From Agrypnia vestita (lineage: Eukaryota; Arthropoda; Insecta; Trichoptera; Phryganeidae), in NCBI GenBank assembly GCA_016648135.1, contig JADDOH010010105.1:1-64000 (forward strand): a stretch of DNA of 64,000 nt, in the 5' to 3' direction. The notes beneath the pieces were generated by a model, which did not search any database, was not told where the DNA came from, and saw only the letters and a program-made list of their open reading frames with translations. The translations under genes and the position numbers were made by a program. The first letter of the stretch is position 1. Each line of letters opens with the position of its first letter. Below, piece by piece: positions 1 through 10,562 of the stretch.

Positions 1-1660
1 AGCACTGTTCTGAAAGATTTGAACACACTCAAAATATTCTGAATTGTAAATACTGGTAAAAAAGGAATTTAACAAAAATTGGAAATAATATTTCCTGGCG
101 TATCCTAGTGTAATGCAAGTATTCGGATGAATTTCATTACACATAATAAAAGTATATCGCTCCCTAAATTCCGTAAAATCAATTGTAGATTTTCTCATAA
201 ACGACATCTGTGGGGATTTAGGGAATTCCAAAAATGGCTTTGTACAGGCCGCATGCAAAAAGCGCTTACAACTATATATGAAAGACTTCGCAATTGAAAC
301 ATATATACAACTTCCAAAAAATGAATAAGCATGGTATATTCTATCATGGGTGGAAATGGCGAATGTTACAATTGTGTAAAGTGATCACTTAAGCCAACCA
401 AAAGACAGGTCATAAGTCCTGTTACACCCAAAATGACTTCTATACCTACTTTCCCATAATTAATACAGTTTCGTCTCTGTGAGATATCTATAATATATAC
501 ACTAATTGATTAATAATGTCTCTGTGACATAAATCCAGCACTGTTCTGAAAGATTTGAACAAACTCAAAATATTCTGAATTGTAAATACTGGTCAAAAAG
601 GAATTTAACAAAAATTGGAAATAATATTTCCTGGCGTATCCTAGTGTAATGCAAGTATTCGGATGAATTTCATTACACATAATAAAAGTATATTGCCTTC
701 AAAATTCCGTAAAATCAATTGTAGATTTTCTCATTAGCGACATCTGTGGGGATTTAGGGGAATCAAAATGGCTTTGTACAGGCCGCATGCAAAAAAGCGC
801 TTACAACTCATATATGAAAGCTTCACGCAATTTGAACATATATACAACTTCCAAAAAAAAAAATGAATAAGCATGGTATATTCTATCATGGGTGGAAATG
901 GCGAATGTTACAATTGTGTAAAGTGATCACTTAAGCCAACCATAAAAAGACAGGTCATAAGTCCTGTTACACCCAAATGACTTCTATACCTACTTTCCCA
1001 TAATTAATACAGTTTCGTCTCTGTGAGATATCTATAATATACACTAATTGATTAATAATGTCTCTGTGACATAAATCCAGCACTGTTCTGAAAGATTTGA
1101 ACAAACTCAAAATATTCTGAATTGTAAATACTGGTAAAAAAGGAATTTAACAAAAATTGGAAATAATATTTCCTGGCGTATCCTAGTGTAATGCAAGTAT
1201 TCGGATGAATTTCATTACACATTAATAAAGTATATTGCTTCTAAAATTCCGTAAATCAATTGTAGATTTCTCATTAGCGACATCTGTGGGGATTTAGGGG
1301 AATGAAAATGGCTTTGTACAGGCCGCATGAAAAAGCGCTTACAACTCATATATGAAAGCTTCACGCAATTTGAACATATATACAACTTCCAAAAAAATGA
1401 ATAAGCATGGTATATTCTATCATGGGTGGAAATGGTGAATGTTACAATTGTGTAAAGTGATCACTTAAGCCTACCTAAAGACAGGTCATAAGTCCTGTTA
1501 CACCCAAAAATGACTTCTATACCTACTTTCCCATAATTAATACAGTTTCGTCTCTGTGAGATATCTATAATATATACACTAATTGATTAATAATGTCTCT
1601 GTGACATAAATCCAGCACTGTTCTGAAAGATTTGAACAAACTCAAAATATTCTGAATTAC
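1..1660. repeat. Tandem satellite-like array, units of 535-542 bp
   Basis: Three near-identical units start at 1, 537 and 1079. A fourth starts at 1614 and stops at about 1660. Each opens with AGCACTGTTCTGAAAGATTT. Unit lengths are 536, 542 and 535, differing mostly by homopolymer slippage. The array starts at base 1, so it probably extends to the left. No reading frame is kept open. The second half of each unit (CTACTTTCCCAT, then GTCTCTGTGAGATATC, ending AAAATATTCTGAA) is related to single dispersed copies at 20.98-21.12 kb and, reversed, at 56.17-56.35 kb. The array therefore seems to have arisen from a mobile repeat. Confidence 0.95.
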
Positions 1661-2206
1661 AAAAACCATTTAAAAACTTCCAATCAGAACGCCCTCAAAA
1701 GAGATTTTCAAATGTCTTGACGTGCCGAACATAAAACAAATATCATATGCCAAGAGCATTCTCTTACAACAATTTAAAGACACAAAACAAAACAATATAA
1801 CACCGGCATATAATACGAGAGGCAGTAAAATGGTAAATAGAAATATACCAACTTTCAACATAACATTTGGCCAAAGAAGCTCTATCTATTTTGCAAAAAA
1901 ACTTTACAACATCCTTCCTCCAACTTTCAAAAATATTGAAAAGATTGTAGAGTTCAAAAAAAGGATAAAAGTGTGGCTATATCAAGTCGATGCAGATAAA
2001 TTATAAGGAGTATTAAAAACTAGGTAGAAATTTAAAAATAAATAAATAGAAAAAAACTAGTCCGCCTCATCACAGGAACCCCTAGTGAGGAGGACTAAGA
2101 ACACTAATATCAACAATATACAACGTTATACATAGATACTACTATATTAAATATGTACAAATTGTATCTGAATGGAACCTAATAAAAAATATATATATAT
2201 TTTATA
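1661..2206 (+). mobile_element. 3' end of a CR1/Jockey-type non-LTR retrotransposon
   Basis: A 5'-truncated element. The last part of an RT ORF is followed by a 3' UTR holding an imperfect hairpin (AGTCCGCCTCATCAC at about 2058 against GTGAGGAGGACT at about 2085) and an AATAAAAAATATATA-type tail near 2182-2206. Its 5' boundary coincides with the end of the satellite array, so either the array or the element interrupted the other. Confidence 0.6.
1674..2006 (+). pseudogene. RT ORF C-terminal fragment (non-LTR)
   Basis: The frame is open from 1674, just after an in-frame TAA at 1671, to TAA at 2004. There is no real start codon; the region is the tail of a longer ORF. The peptide carries the usual C-terminal pattern of CR1/Jockey polyproteins: RTPSKEIFKCL early, then TRGSK, then a block like LYNILPPTFKNIE followed by FKKRIKVWLYQ. 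In that family this region lies downstream of the RT palm and thumb and has no known catalytic residues. The RT core, endonuclease and ORF1 are missing. The exact clade is uncertain. Confidence 0.65.
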
Positions 2207-2310
2207 TATATAGACGCACCTATAGGTTGGGACAGTGAATAGCTTTGATCTGATGCTTCGCAACGGTTTATACGACCGGTGCGAAACAACACGGTCTTGC
2301 TTGTTAGTAG

Positions 2311-2395
2311 AAAAAAATGTCAACCTGGAGACGATTGAGTACGACCGATATGGAGGCTTTTTCTCTTAGAACGGTCCTGGGTAAGCGGTGGGTAC
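2311..2395 (+). repeat. Dispersed 'ACGGTCCTGG' repeat, copy 1
   Basis: Shares a block with 3.32, 24.45 and 61.34 kb: AAATGTCRACCTGG, CGACG, GACCGATATGG, AGCTTT, then AACGGTCCTGG and GCGGTGGGTMCC. All four copies are on the plus strand. This copy and the 61.3-kb copy are closest. It could be a SINE or the tail of a non-autonomous element. I do not recognise the family. Confidence 0.6.
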
Positions 2396-2593
2396 CATAC
2401 ACTATTTTTCAATTTAGCCATACATATATAGTGTTTACATATTATTATTTTATTGGAATAATGTCATCTACAAAAGAATATTTTTGATCATTGCTGTGAA
2501 ATTTTCTGTGAATCCGCACTTTCTGACTTGTTTGGTTCGACATGTCTCCTCCTATCCCTCGCCCAACTTAACTTAGCAATCGAAACCCATCTA

Positions 2594-2932
2594 TCACAGT
2601 TTAAGGACGAACTCGTCTATATGCGCAAAGTTATTGTAAATGTTAGTCGAAATTATTTTATGAACCCTATCGCAAGTATTATGCCTTCGTAATTCGAAAA
2701 AGTGCCCTGGACTAGTGTATGCATAGTGAATCGTCGATTCAATATCATCATTGCAGTAACAAGGAGGAGGATAGCACGGTGGTAAGTTTTTACATCCGTG
2801 TTTCTTCACTCCTCTTCCCCATTTGTATATACAGTCCAATGATTTTGTACCACCTTTATTTACCCTCATCCCCTTTAATCCCGTCTTACATCCATTCTCT
2901 CGTGCGTGGCGGATTGCGTCACGCGCATTCAT
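2594..2932 (-). pseudogene. Possible C-terminal CCHC region of a non-LTR element
   Basis: A 112-codon frame. Near its C-terminal half it reads CYCNDDIESTIHYAYTSPGH, then FELRRH. This resembles the terminal C-x-C-x8-H-x4-C knuckle of R1/LOA/I-like polyproteins, where a line such as 'C-C-DD-E-H-CP-F-ERR' is usual. The last cysteine is replaced (TS where C is expected), and no RNase H or RT motif precedes it. It may be a degraded fragment or a chance ORF; I favour the fragment only slightly. Confidence 0.35.
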
Positions 2933-3316
2933 GTTCCTTAAAAGTTAAAAAAAAATGTATATAAAAAAATTATGTTTTTACATATTTTGATTTTATTTTT
3001 ATTACATTTTTAATTTTTCATGATAAAGGTATATGTATTTCGTTGTATCTTATATATTTTGTTTTATTTTACTTTACTTATATTCACGCTTTGTTATTTT
3101 CTGATATTTTATGATACTTCTGATGTTTGATATTTACGGTATGTTATTTTTTTTCCTTGCGTTTCTTTGCTATTGGTTATATTTTGTTATTTATCTACTG
3201 ATGATTTTATTTTAATATATTGCTATTTTCTTTGAATAAATTGTTTTCATAACGCACCCCAGAGACACTGAAGTGGTTAGTGCAGTTTCCTCGCCGCGTT
3301 GCACAAGCGCTTTCGC

Positions 3317-3385
3317 GTCCAAACTGGATGGCGAAAGTAGAGGACAGATACGGGAGCTTTTGCTTGTAGAACGGCCCTGTTAGGT
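3317..3385 (+). repeat. Dispersed 'ACGGTCCTGG' repeat, copy 2 (diverged)
   Basis: AACTGGATGGCGAAAG, GGACAGATACGGGAGC, TTTTGCTTGTAGAACGGCCC match the order and spacing of the other copies. Upstream (3.0-3.24 kb) is a T-rich stretch like those upstream of the 24.4- and 61.3-kb copies. The repeat may therefore be longer than the conserved block. Confidence 0.5.
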
Positions 3386-3499
3386 CGACTCCTAAAATTC
3401 ATTAAAATCTCTTAGTCTTGGTATGCATGTTTCAATCCACATAATATATCACTCATACTCATACAGTTAACAATATTTTATATATATATGTTCTAAGAA

Positions 3500-4020
3500 C
3501 ATAATTACTGGATTTTATCCACAGGGGATGAGTCTGCGACATCTACGCCCACTGTGTCATGGTAATTACTTATTTTCGGCCATAGGTGATTGAAGCATAG
3601 TCTTTTCGAATACACAGATAAAAAACATATATACAACATACAAATATTTTCTGTGTTATTTCCATGTTCTTACGGTGGAATTGGTGAAAATCGTATTGTG
3701 TAAAGTGATCACTTATTTAAGTCAGCCAATACAGATTCGAGGTCCTATTTCCATACTTTAAGGTCTTCCTACCATGTTTCTCGTATAAAAAGCTTCGTAT
3801 CCGTGCGACTTCCACAATTTATCATTATTCAAAATACTGTTGTTTTGATGGCAATTAACTGATTAATTTGGCAACATCTGTCTCTGCGTCGTTTGACTTT
3901 GACACATGACCTCCATACGTCATATCCGATGCCCACCCCGTCCCGTATATTACGCCTGACCCCGGCATGCACTTGGATTTCCGTTTCCGGGCGAATTTCA
4001 TTACTCACGTCCGATTAATG
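3500..4020 (+). repeat. Diverged single copy related to the 538-bp satellite unit
   Basis: Short blocks recur in non-identical order: CATATATACAAC near 3630, TTGTGTAAAGTGATCACTTA near 3698, GACATCTACG near 3538, and GGGCGAATTTCATTAC near 3984 (compare CGGATGAATTTCATTACAC in the array). I see similarity, not a full alignment. The boundaries are approximate. Confidence 0.4.
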
Positions 4021-4391
4021 AGACGCGCCGTGACTACAACTGACAGATAAGAGCACTAAACCTGCCACAACTGTGTCCTAATGGATTCTATCAAACCCAC
4101 AAGCTGACATACGCATATCGCTTATGACCCATCATATAGTGTTGCGTGAGAAAATATGGAGAAGCAAACCAATATCTCAATTTCACTTTCTAAATCCACT
4201 ATTTTAACATCACCGGTAATGTGACTGTGTCGATATTGTAATGTTATGATAGAAATCGGAGAAATTATGCACGATCTCTGGAATCATCTACAACATTCTA
4301 CAATTACACGTCTGGTACAGTCTTGAAGCGAAGACAACATCCTGGTAAACACTCGAATAATTTTGGAGGTTCGAAAAACCAACGTTTTTCT

Positions 4392-4425
4392 TATAAAAAG
4401 GCAGAACCAGTGCCGTGGCGTTTCA
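4392..4425 (+). promoter_or_regulatory. Candidate TATA core promoter with HSE-like upstream motifs
   Basis: TATAAAAAG at 4392-4400 is followed 33 bases on by TTTCATG, a fair TCA-type initiator (A at 4425). Upstream lie GGAA/ATTC and TTCGAA pieces (about 4280-4375) that resemble loose heat-shock elements. Downstream to 4655 is a long purine/A-rich leader ending in TTCGTTTTCAG, an acceptor-like site. No coding exon follows: an antisense RT remnant begins at 4672. It could equally be a retroelement promoter. Confidence 0.3.
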
Positions 4426-4671
4426 TGTTTGTTTTAAAGTTTGACCGATGCAACGCGCCAACGAATTAACACCAGCGACCACAGTGTTACTAACGAGTAG
4501 ATTACTTTGAGGCGACAGATATCGAGCGAAATACCTACGTACGTGTGATAATTGAACATAATATTCTAGCAAGCGATAATAAAGTATTTCACAGACGAGT
4601 AATCAATTGAGAAATAGTGTGAAATAAAGAATAGTGTTTAAATTTAATTCGTTTTCAGTGACTTTGTGAAT

Positions 4672-5000
4672 TTATTCAGATAAATAATAATTTACTGGCG
4701 CATCATCTGAAAGTATTCGAATTTTACAATATTTTACTATGTTCACTATGTCATTAATGTAAATGATGAACATTGGACCTAGAACGAAGCCTTCTGGAAT
4801 ACATATTAATATAAGGACCGGGTCAGATACTTTATCACAATTTTTTCTAGTTTGATATTTTTTTTTTAAGTAGTTTATAAACCATTTCATTCCGCTTTAT
4901 AAACCACTTTTTTTCCGATTTTAGACAGTTTTTATAATATAATTTTTCGTTTCTAATAATCTATAGTTTCAAAATTCTTTTGAAGTCCAAAAATACAGCA
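4672..5000 (-). pseudogene. RT palm fragment of a non-LTR retrotransposon (decayed)
   Basis: Read on the minus strand. Around 4996-4980 is FLDFK, matching RT motif A (usually F-D-x-SKAFD). Further on, PEGFVLGP and IYINDI match the usual GVPQGSVLGP-FLIYINDI block, and LSDDA stands where YADDT is expected. The catalytic YADD is thus damaged (Y to S). A frameshift and several stops separate motif A from the rest. The family is CR1/Jockey-like; both ends of the protein are missing. Confidence 0.7.
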
Positions 5001-5049
5001 ATGACAAACATGATTTTATCAGTACCCTTTTTCCATTGTTCCCTCCCAT

Positions 5050-6255
5050 TACATTGCATTCCTCAAAGATTCATCATCAAGAAATCTTTTATTCCAAAGC
5101 AAATTAAGACGAAAGCCCTGAAAATATTATATATCTGAAAGCTACGTGTGCCAAAGTTGATGATAAATAGCGACTACAGTTGACCAAATTCTCACTGATC
5201 TTTAATCTCTCTCATGGATGCGGATCACATCCCTTAAATCTAGCAGTCCTCTGGGTAATTAAGGCCCTCTACATTTAGCAACCTTTTGATACTCACAGGG
5301 CTAAGTGAAGATTGACCCCCGTTAGCTCCCTCACATGGTCACTGCATCGCTTCGGACACTATCCATTATCTACCACAGAGTTCTCTGTCCCACGCCTGTG
5401 TCCATTTGTAATATTCTACATTCGCTTTACCACGTTTTTGAGTTCGGACCAGACAGATATCCTTTTATTTGAAATTCCTGGATAATATATCTGTTTATCC
5501 TTCAAGCGAACTGTGAAATCCAGAGAATCAATTTTTTTGCGTTCATTTGATCTTAAGATCAGTTATTTAACAACACATCAATCATATACTAAAAATGGTT
5601 TACATAAGTTCCATCTGCGATTCATATTTCACCATTTTATTAGCTTCACGTAAAATAACTTCTTTTAAATCAATTGAGATCTTTCATAGAAGAAATCACC
5701 ATTATTCCATATGAAATATTTATTATGACGTACGCATACTAGTAATATATTTCACACGACTACTAATAAACGCTTAATTAAAATTCATCGATTAATAACA
5801 AATAAAACTATAAAAATGGCATTGTCTTAATTAATATTTAAGCATTAAAAAATTCAATTAAACAAATAATATTCAATTAATCATTGGCGTATGTATACTA
5901 AGCATGGACTTATGGAATGCTGCTAACATCGATACTCCAACGGGCTTTATTTTCATATTGTGAAGAAATCAGGTTAATATTTTTTTTCGAAATTGTCTTA
6001 TTGTAACTTTGTGAAAGGCTCTTATAAAAAATATATTAAAAAATTATTAATTTATATTATTGATGGATTTGACGTCTACATTATAGATGTTCATAATGAT
6101 TATTTATTGAAAATATTTACTATGTTATCTCTAGTTGACTTTTTACATATTTTTTTCAAACACCTTCTATTACGTCCCCTCTACTGCGCCCTATGACCAC
6201 GCTCACATACCCACCAGAATCTAGTCTCCGCCCCACTGCTCAAGCCGTCCTTTAG
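5050..6255. other. No gene recognised
   Basis: AT-rich sequence. The 67-codon frame at 5993-6196 has no recognisable domain. The C-rich stretch 6172-6258, directly before a hammerhead-like motif, resembles the 3' flank of PLE coding regions, but no GIY-YIG residues are visible. Confidence 0.5.
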
Positions 6256-6260
6256 TCTAC

Positions 6261-6300
6261 ATTACTGAAGATGATGCGTCACCATCGGAAACGTTCTAAT
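6261..6300 (+). ncRNA. Hammerhead-ribozyme-like motif (PLE-type)
   Basis: CTGAAGA (6265-6271), T, stem GATG/CATC around loop CGTCAC, G, GAA (6288-6290), palindrome ACGT (6291-6294), T (6295). The T72-G87 wobble lets stem II start directly after CTGANGA, so this copy fits the hammerhead core better than most. Flanking ATTA and TAAT can form an offset stem I. Dimeric hammerheads with palindromic stem III are known from Penelope-like elements. Confidence 0.5.
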
Positions 6301-6304
6301 CGTT

Positions 6305-8420
6305 AAAAATATATAGTGAGAGTAAACAAAGTTGTCATTTTCTAATATAGTATTCTTTAATCGATATACTTTTTCTGAAACTTGTTTTTTTTAAATAAAC
6401 AAATACATATTTGCGCCATTAATGTAACACGCAAACACGTTTATTCAGAACATTCGTATTAGGTTTTGTTACCATTGTTTCGTATATGTTTGGAGCAATT
6501 TTTTTGAAAAATATCCGCAGTTTTATTTATCATTTATAATTTTCTCCACATTATGGTTTTAGTTAACACATTAACACGCGAACACATACTTACATACATA
6601 GTTAAAATATAATAAATCAAGTAAACATGTAAATATATTTATTTCACAAGAATAATAATTTTGCACAGTTTTAGGTGTGTTGGGGATAAAATTTTAGTAT
6701 GCAACGAAATAAAGCTTTTACACATGAAGTTAGCCGTCAAAGAGAGTAAGATGTGTTTATTTTATATGCTAGCTTAGGTAACTTGTAAGTAATGATGGTC
6801 AAACCATTATTTTAACTGGTCATTTCCACTAGGTACAATTATTTGGGATTTGTATCTGTTTGCACCGATGATTAAAGATATAACTGTTATCTAGTGCCGA
6901 TGGTTGCCCGCTAAATATCGAAAAATTAGTTACCAATCATTGCAATCAGAAAAAAGAAGAAAGGCAGAATATCCCAGAAAACTATACACAGAAGATTGCA
7001 ATCAGAAATTTAAAAAAAACGGTTAGCGTGTCATCAGTTAAAATACCATTGCTACTTGTAAAAGACCCAGACCGCGAATGTAGTACGGGTAGGTTAAAAT
7101 GCGCATGCGTATTCCGTCCAACTATATTCCAACGCAAGGTATACAACACAGCACGTGGTTTATTTATTTAAACTTACATAACGAGTACATAAAAATATAA
7201 TTTTACATTTAATTTTTTTTAATGTTACAACGTATTTCTTTATTTTTTTAGTTTTATGTAAAAGTAAATAACTGTTTCTTTAACTTGACCGAGATTATTT
7301 ATTATTTATTAATTATTATTTATTCATAAAAATTTATGAATTGTATATAATAACTTTCTTCACTTATTTTATCGCTCTATTTAAATAAATTTTTATTTAA
7401 AATACCTGGAAACCTTCGCATTTTTATGTATGCTAAAGAAGCATGACTTGTGACGCGCGTACACATGAACACTTTTTAATCTATGGAGTACATTAACCTG
7501 TTACTATATTAATATAAAGTTAATGACTGCAAAGGTCAGTAAACAATATTTAGGAAAAAAATATATTTTAAAAGTAAAAATATATTGTAGCTTGTAATAT
7601 ACTTTTATTACGAGTTTTAAATAATTATAACAGAAAATTTTGTATTTTTCTAATATAATTCTTTGGTTTGGAAACCTTGAACATGAAAGAAGGTAGGTGT
7701 ATATAAAAAGGTATAACAGAAGGTCTCATTAAATAAGGAATCGAAGAACCGGTATAATATTTGCGTTATTTTCAAATATTCTGTCAAGCGAAGCAACGGT
7801 AACAAGTCAAATAACAAAATACGAAATTTAATATTGTATACAATAATATGAAACTTACCAGCAACAGTGACTTATTATTATTCAACTCGAGCACGAACTT
7901 CAAAGAAATGAGCCTTGTTTCATTTTACATTAAAGCCATTTTATATTTGTCAATTGTTTAGATTAAAATTTGCTTTACTTACCCCAACAGGGGTAATATT
8001 ATTTTCATCTCTTTTGATTTGAATTCAAATGTATTTTATATTTAAATTAACAAATACAGGCTGAGATTAAAACTCTAGTATATTTGCTTAGCCTAATGTA
8101 ATTTGTATTTTTCACTCCAAATCTTCTCTAAGTAAGTATTTATTACAGTAAAAATAATAAAACTACCTCAAACACGCATATAATTCATTTTACGTTAATT
8201 AAATACAAATTTTAACATACCACGCAAATAAAACAATACAATATAAACTTTATTTAAACTTTTGCCAACTTCTGAATGTGTGTTGTGCTTCGAGCTTATC
8301 TAATAACGTCTTCCAGTATTTACTTGTATTTAATCGCATATTCACTGAATAATACCTACATTTTTACATATTCAAGACAAACATAATGTTAGAAAATATT
8401 ATGCCATATTTCCATTTCTT
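6305..8420. other. No gene recognised
   Basis: AT-rich. At 6961-6992, GCAGAATATCCCAGAAAA and what follows match both arms of the inverted repeat at 57.40-57.57 kb. This is probably a fragment of a PLE 3' terminus. Nothing else recurs or is coding. Confidence 0.5.
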
Positions 8421-8424
8421 CAAT

Positions 8425-8566
8425 TCATATTTTAATTTATTTTCTTTAATAAATCTCCCTTGAGGGAATTTCATTCAAATCACAAAAGCCACATAACATT
8501 CAAGCTTGATTAAATCACGTAGATTCATTGTGACCAGTGTCATGCCCACTGGGCTACGCTAAAATT
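8425..8566 (-). repeat. tRNA-derived SINE, family B, copy 1
   Basis: Read on the minus strand it starts TTTTAGCGTAGCCCAGTGGG, which contains a pol III A box (TAGCCCAGTGGG), then CATGACACTGG. The same head is at 54.67 kb (TAGCCAAATGGG, ATGACACTGG). The B-box region is degraded here. The 3' limit is approximate. Confidence 0.6.
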
Positions 8567-8989
8567 AATATGCTTGTGATAAAATCATTCTAAAACACAC
8601 AAACATGTATTTAAAATAAGGTTATCGATTACGAAATTAACGCTCTTTGCGGGATAATCATATTCAAACGCGTTGCCCTATATTCTCGTCATATGTAAAG
8701 TGAGTATTCAGCTTCTAATCCACCCTCATATCTTTTTTGTTGTTGTTGTTAATTTTATATTATGCTACGCCACCACTCGCTGAAGCCGTTATTATATTTA
8801 AAAAAATTCATGGTTGTTTACTCTTTTCTTTTGTACATTATATTTATTTACTCAAGTTTATTTTTATATGTTAATAATTATTGCAGTAATACTTACGCTT
8901 CGCACGATGTCTTTCTTACTTTGTTTGCCCTATTTATTTGAATAATTTTTGCTATATACCTTATTTATTGTTATATCTTACCTTTTATG

Positions 8990-9152
8990 TACCTGCATGT
9001 GATAATTTATATTTAAATCATATTATGTATATTTTTAAATATCGCATGTGTGATAATTTAATGTATGTATTCTTGTGTAGATTCTGTGGGACTGCACAAA
9101 TCTCTCTACACACTGGAATAAAGTTTTTATTTATTTATTTATTATATTCAAA
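8990..9152 (+). mobile_element. 3' UTR and tail of a non-LTR retrotransposon
   Basis: ATTCTGTGGGACTGCACAAA, then CACACTGGAATAAAG and a (TTTA)n tail at about 9125-9145, the usual 3' end of Jockey-like elements. The ORF is not preserved upstream; the 92-codon frame across this UTR is not protein-like. The start is approximate. Confidence 0.4.
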
Positions 9153-9652
9153 GCGTAAGTTATTTACATTTCTGATTTTTCTGAATAAACATGAAACAAT
9201 CTATGCGCCAGAGTAGTGAGGGAAGCACTTAGAAAATTCCTTTACATCAGTACTCACAAAACACTTAAGATAAATGAATAAAACACTAAAATATTTTTAA
9301 TACGTTAAAGGTTTAAAGCCTATATTTAATGAAATGCATTGGCAAAAATAAAAATGCAAGCCTCAAATACATGCTTAAATATACAGGCAAAATCGAAATT
9401 TTGAAAAGTTCAGTAACTAAGAGTCGTGATTATTATGACTCTTCGTGTTCATTGGTGATGCTACTGAGCTTAAAATTTGCATTAATTAATCCTGATTTGC
9501 AACGTTAAATAAAAATAATCTTGATATTTAAATAAATGTTTTTTCGACGAAATATTTTCTTGTCGAAAACATGTTATAGGAGTATTTTGTAATTAAGTGC
9601 AATTAAAATAAAACACAAATTACTTTGTTTTCACCACTTTATTAAATTAAAA

Positions 9653-9693
9653 AATCTACATGTTTCGAGAACAATGTTCTCTTCCTCAGGATT
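9653..9693 (-). ncRNA. Hammerhead-like motif, left arm
   Basis: Same sequence as the 9719-9759 motif, on the minus strand: AATC, CTGAGGA, A, GAGAAC/GTTCTC stem, GAA, ACATGT, A, GATT. Confidence 0.6.
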
Positions 9694-9718
9694 ATTGTGT
9701 GGATTATGAGTACACAAT

Positions 9719-9759
9719 AATCCTGAGGAAGAGAACATTGTTCTCGAAACATGTAGATT
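9719..9759 (+). ncRNA. Hammerhead-like motif, right arm
   Basis: The most complete example. Stem I is AATC (9719-9722) pairing with GATT (9756-9759). The core CTGAGGA is at 9723-9729, with one extra A at 9730. Stem II is a perfect GAGAAC/GTTCTC with loop ATT. Then GAA (9746-9748), palindromic stem III ACATGT, and A at the cleavage position. The extra A between core and stem II is not in the textbook consensus and may lower or abolish activity. Confidence 0.6.
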
Positions 9760-9829
9760 TTTTAATCTAATAAAGTAATTTGTGTTTTATTTTAATAATA
9801 ATGTCACCACAAAGTTCAAGCCTTCAAAC

Positions 9830-10560
9830 AGAAGAATAAAAAATATTCTTCGAACAGTTAATAAGTGCAACTTAATGCGCATATTTTTAATTAAAGCACT
9901 TAATTTAAAGATCACATTTCACACTTTAACAGTGCAATAGCAATCTACACTTATCTTTAATTTACCCAATTGTAGAAGATTGGATTTATAAATCGTCTTC
10001 GGTGGCAAACGGTTTTCGATTCTCCGCAAGAAGAGTTTGTCGAGTCCTATATCAGATACTCTAAAGCGGAGCGGCGCTAATATTACTGGAATAAAATTCT
10101 CGGAGCGTGAATAAAGATGATAATACGATAAACCTTGGAACTATTCTAGCATGCGCTGGAAGAAAATGACTACATCGAGGAATCCACACGCCCATAAAGA
10201 GAAAAAGATTTCACATTTGTTGGAAAAGATTCGAAATCGTTTTGTTTGATTCACACGAGAAGCGATCCAAGAAGCTTTGAGGATCCAAACTCTCAAAGGA
10301 GTGATGCAATTGATAAAAGAATAAGTACTGCGGGATTAAGTGAAAAAACATCCCTTCTCTTCGAATCTTGTTTTACTCTTTACCACGAGAGCTGATTTCT
10401 TATATGCGTTGTTGAGCGCTATGGTTGATAAAAGTGGACAAATTTATGTTGTTGACAACCACAAAAAATATGTGGAGAAATCAAAGTAAAGTTGCATTTA
10501 TATACAGTTTACAAGGATCATACACCATTGAAGATATTGGTTTAATGAATTCAAGCGTGG
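9830..10560. other. No gene recognised
   Basis: Less AT-rich stretch at 9980-10400 with no long ORF, no motif recognised and no second copy in the window. Confidence 0.4.
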
Positions 10561-10562
10561 TC

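Larger units (their letters stand above)
9605..9797. mobile_element. Foldback with two head-to-head hammerhead-like motifs
   Basis: Long inverted repeat. The left arm holds TTAAAATAAAACACAAATTA, an insertion (GTTTTCACCACTT), AAAAAATCTACATGTTTCGA and so on. The right arm repeats it reversed, ending TTTGTGTTTTATTTTAA at about 9797. The centre (about 9700-9712) is short. Each arm contains one hammerhead-like motif pointing outward. The downstream flank ATAATGTCACCACAAAG is shared with 20.12 kb. This is probably two inverted PLE terminal repeats. Confidence 0.75.

Noticed and set aside
2253..2290. CTGATGC with CGCAACGG/CCGGTGCG stem and GAAAC as a hammerhead
   Set aside because: The last core base is C instead of A, and the stem overlaps the GAA; probably chance or part of a SINE head.
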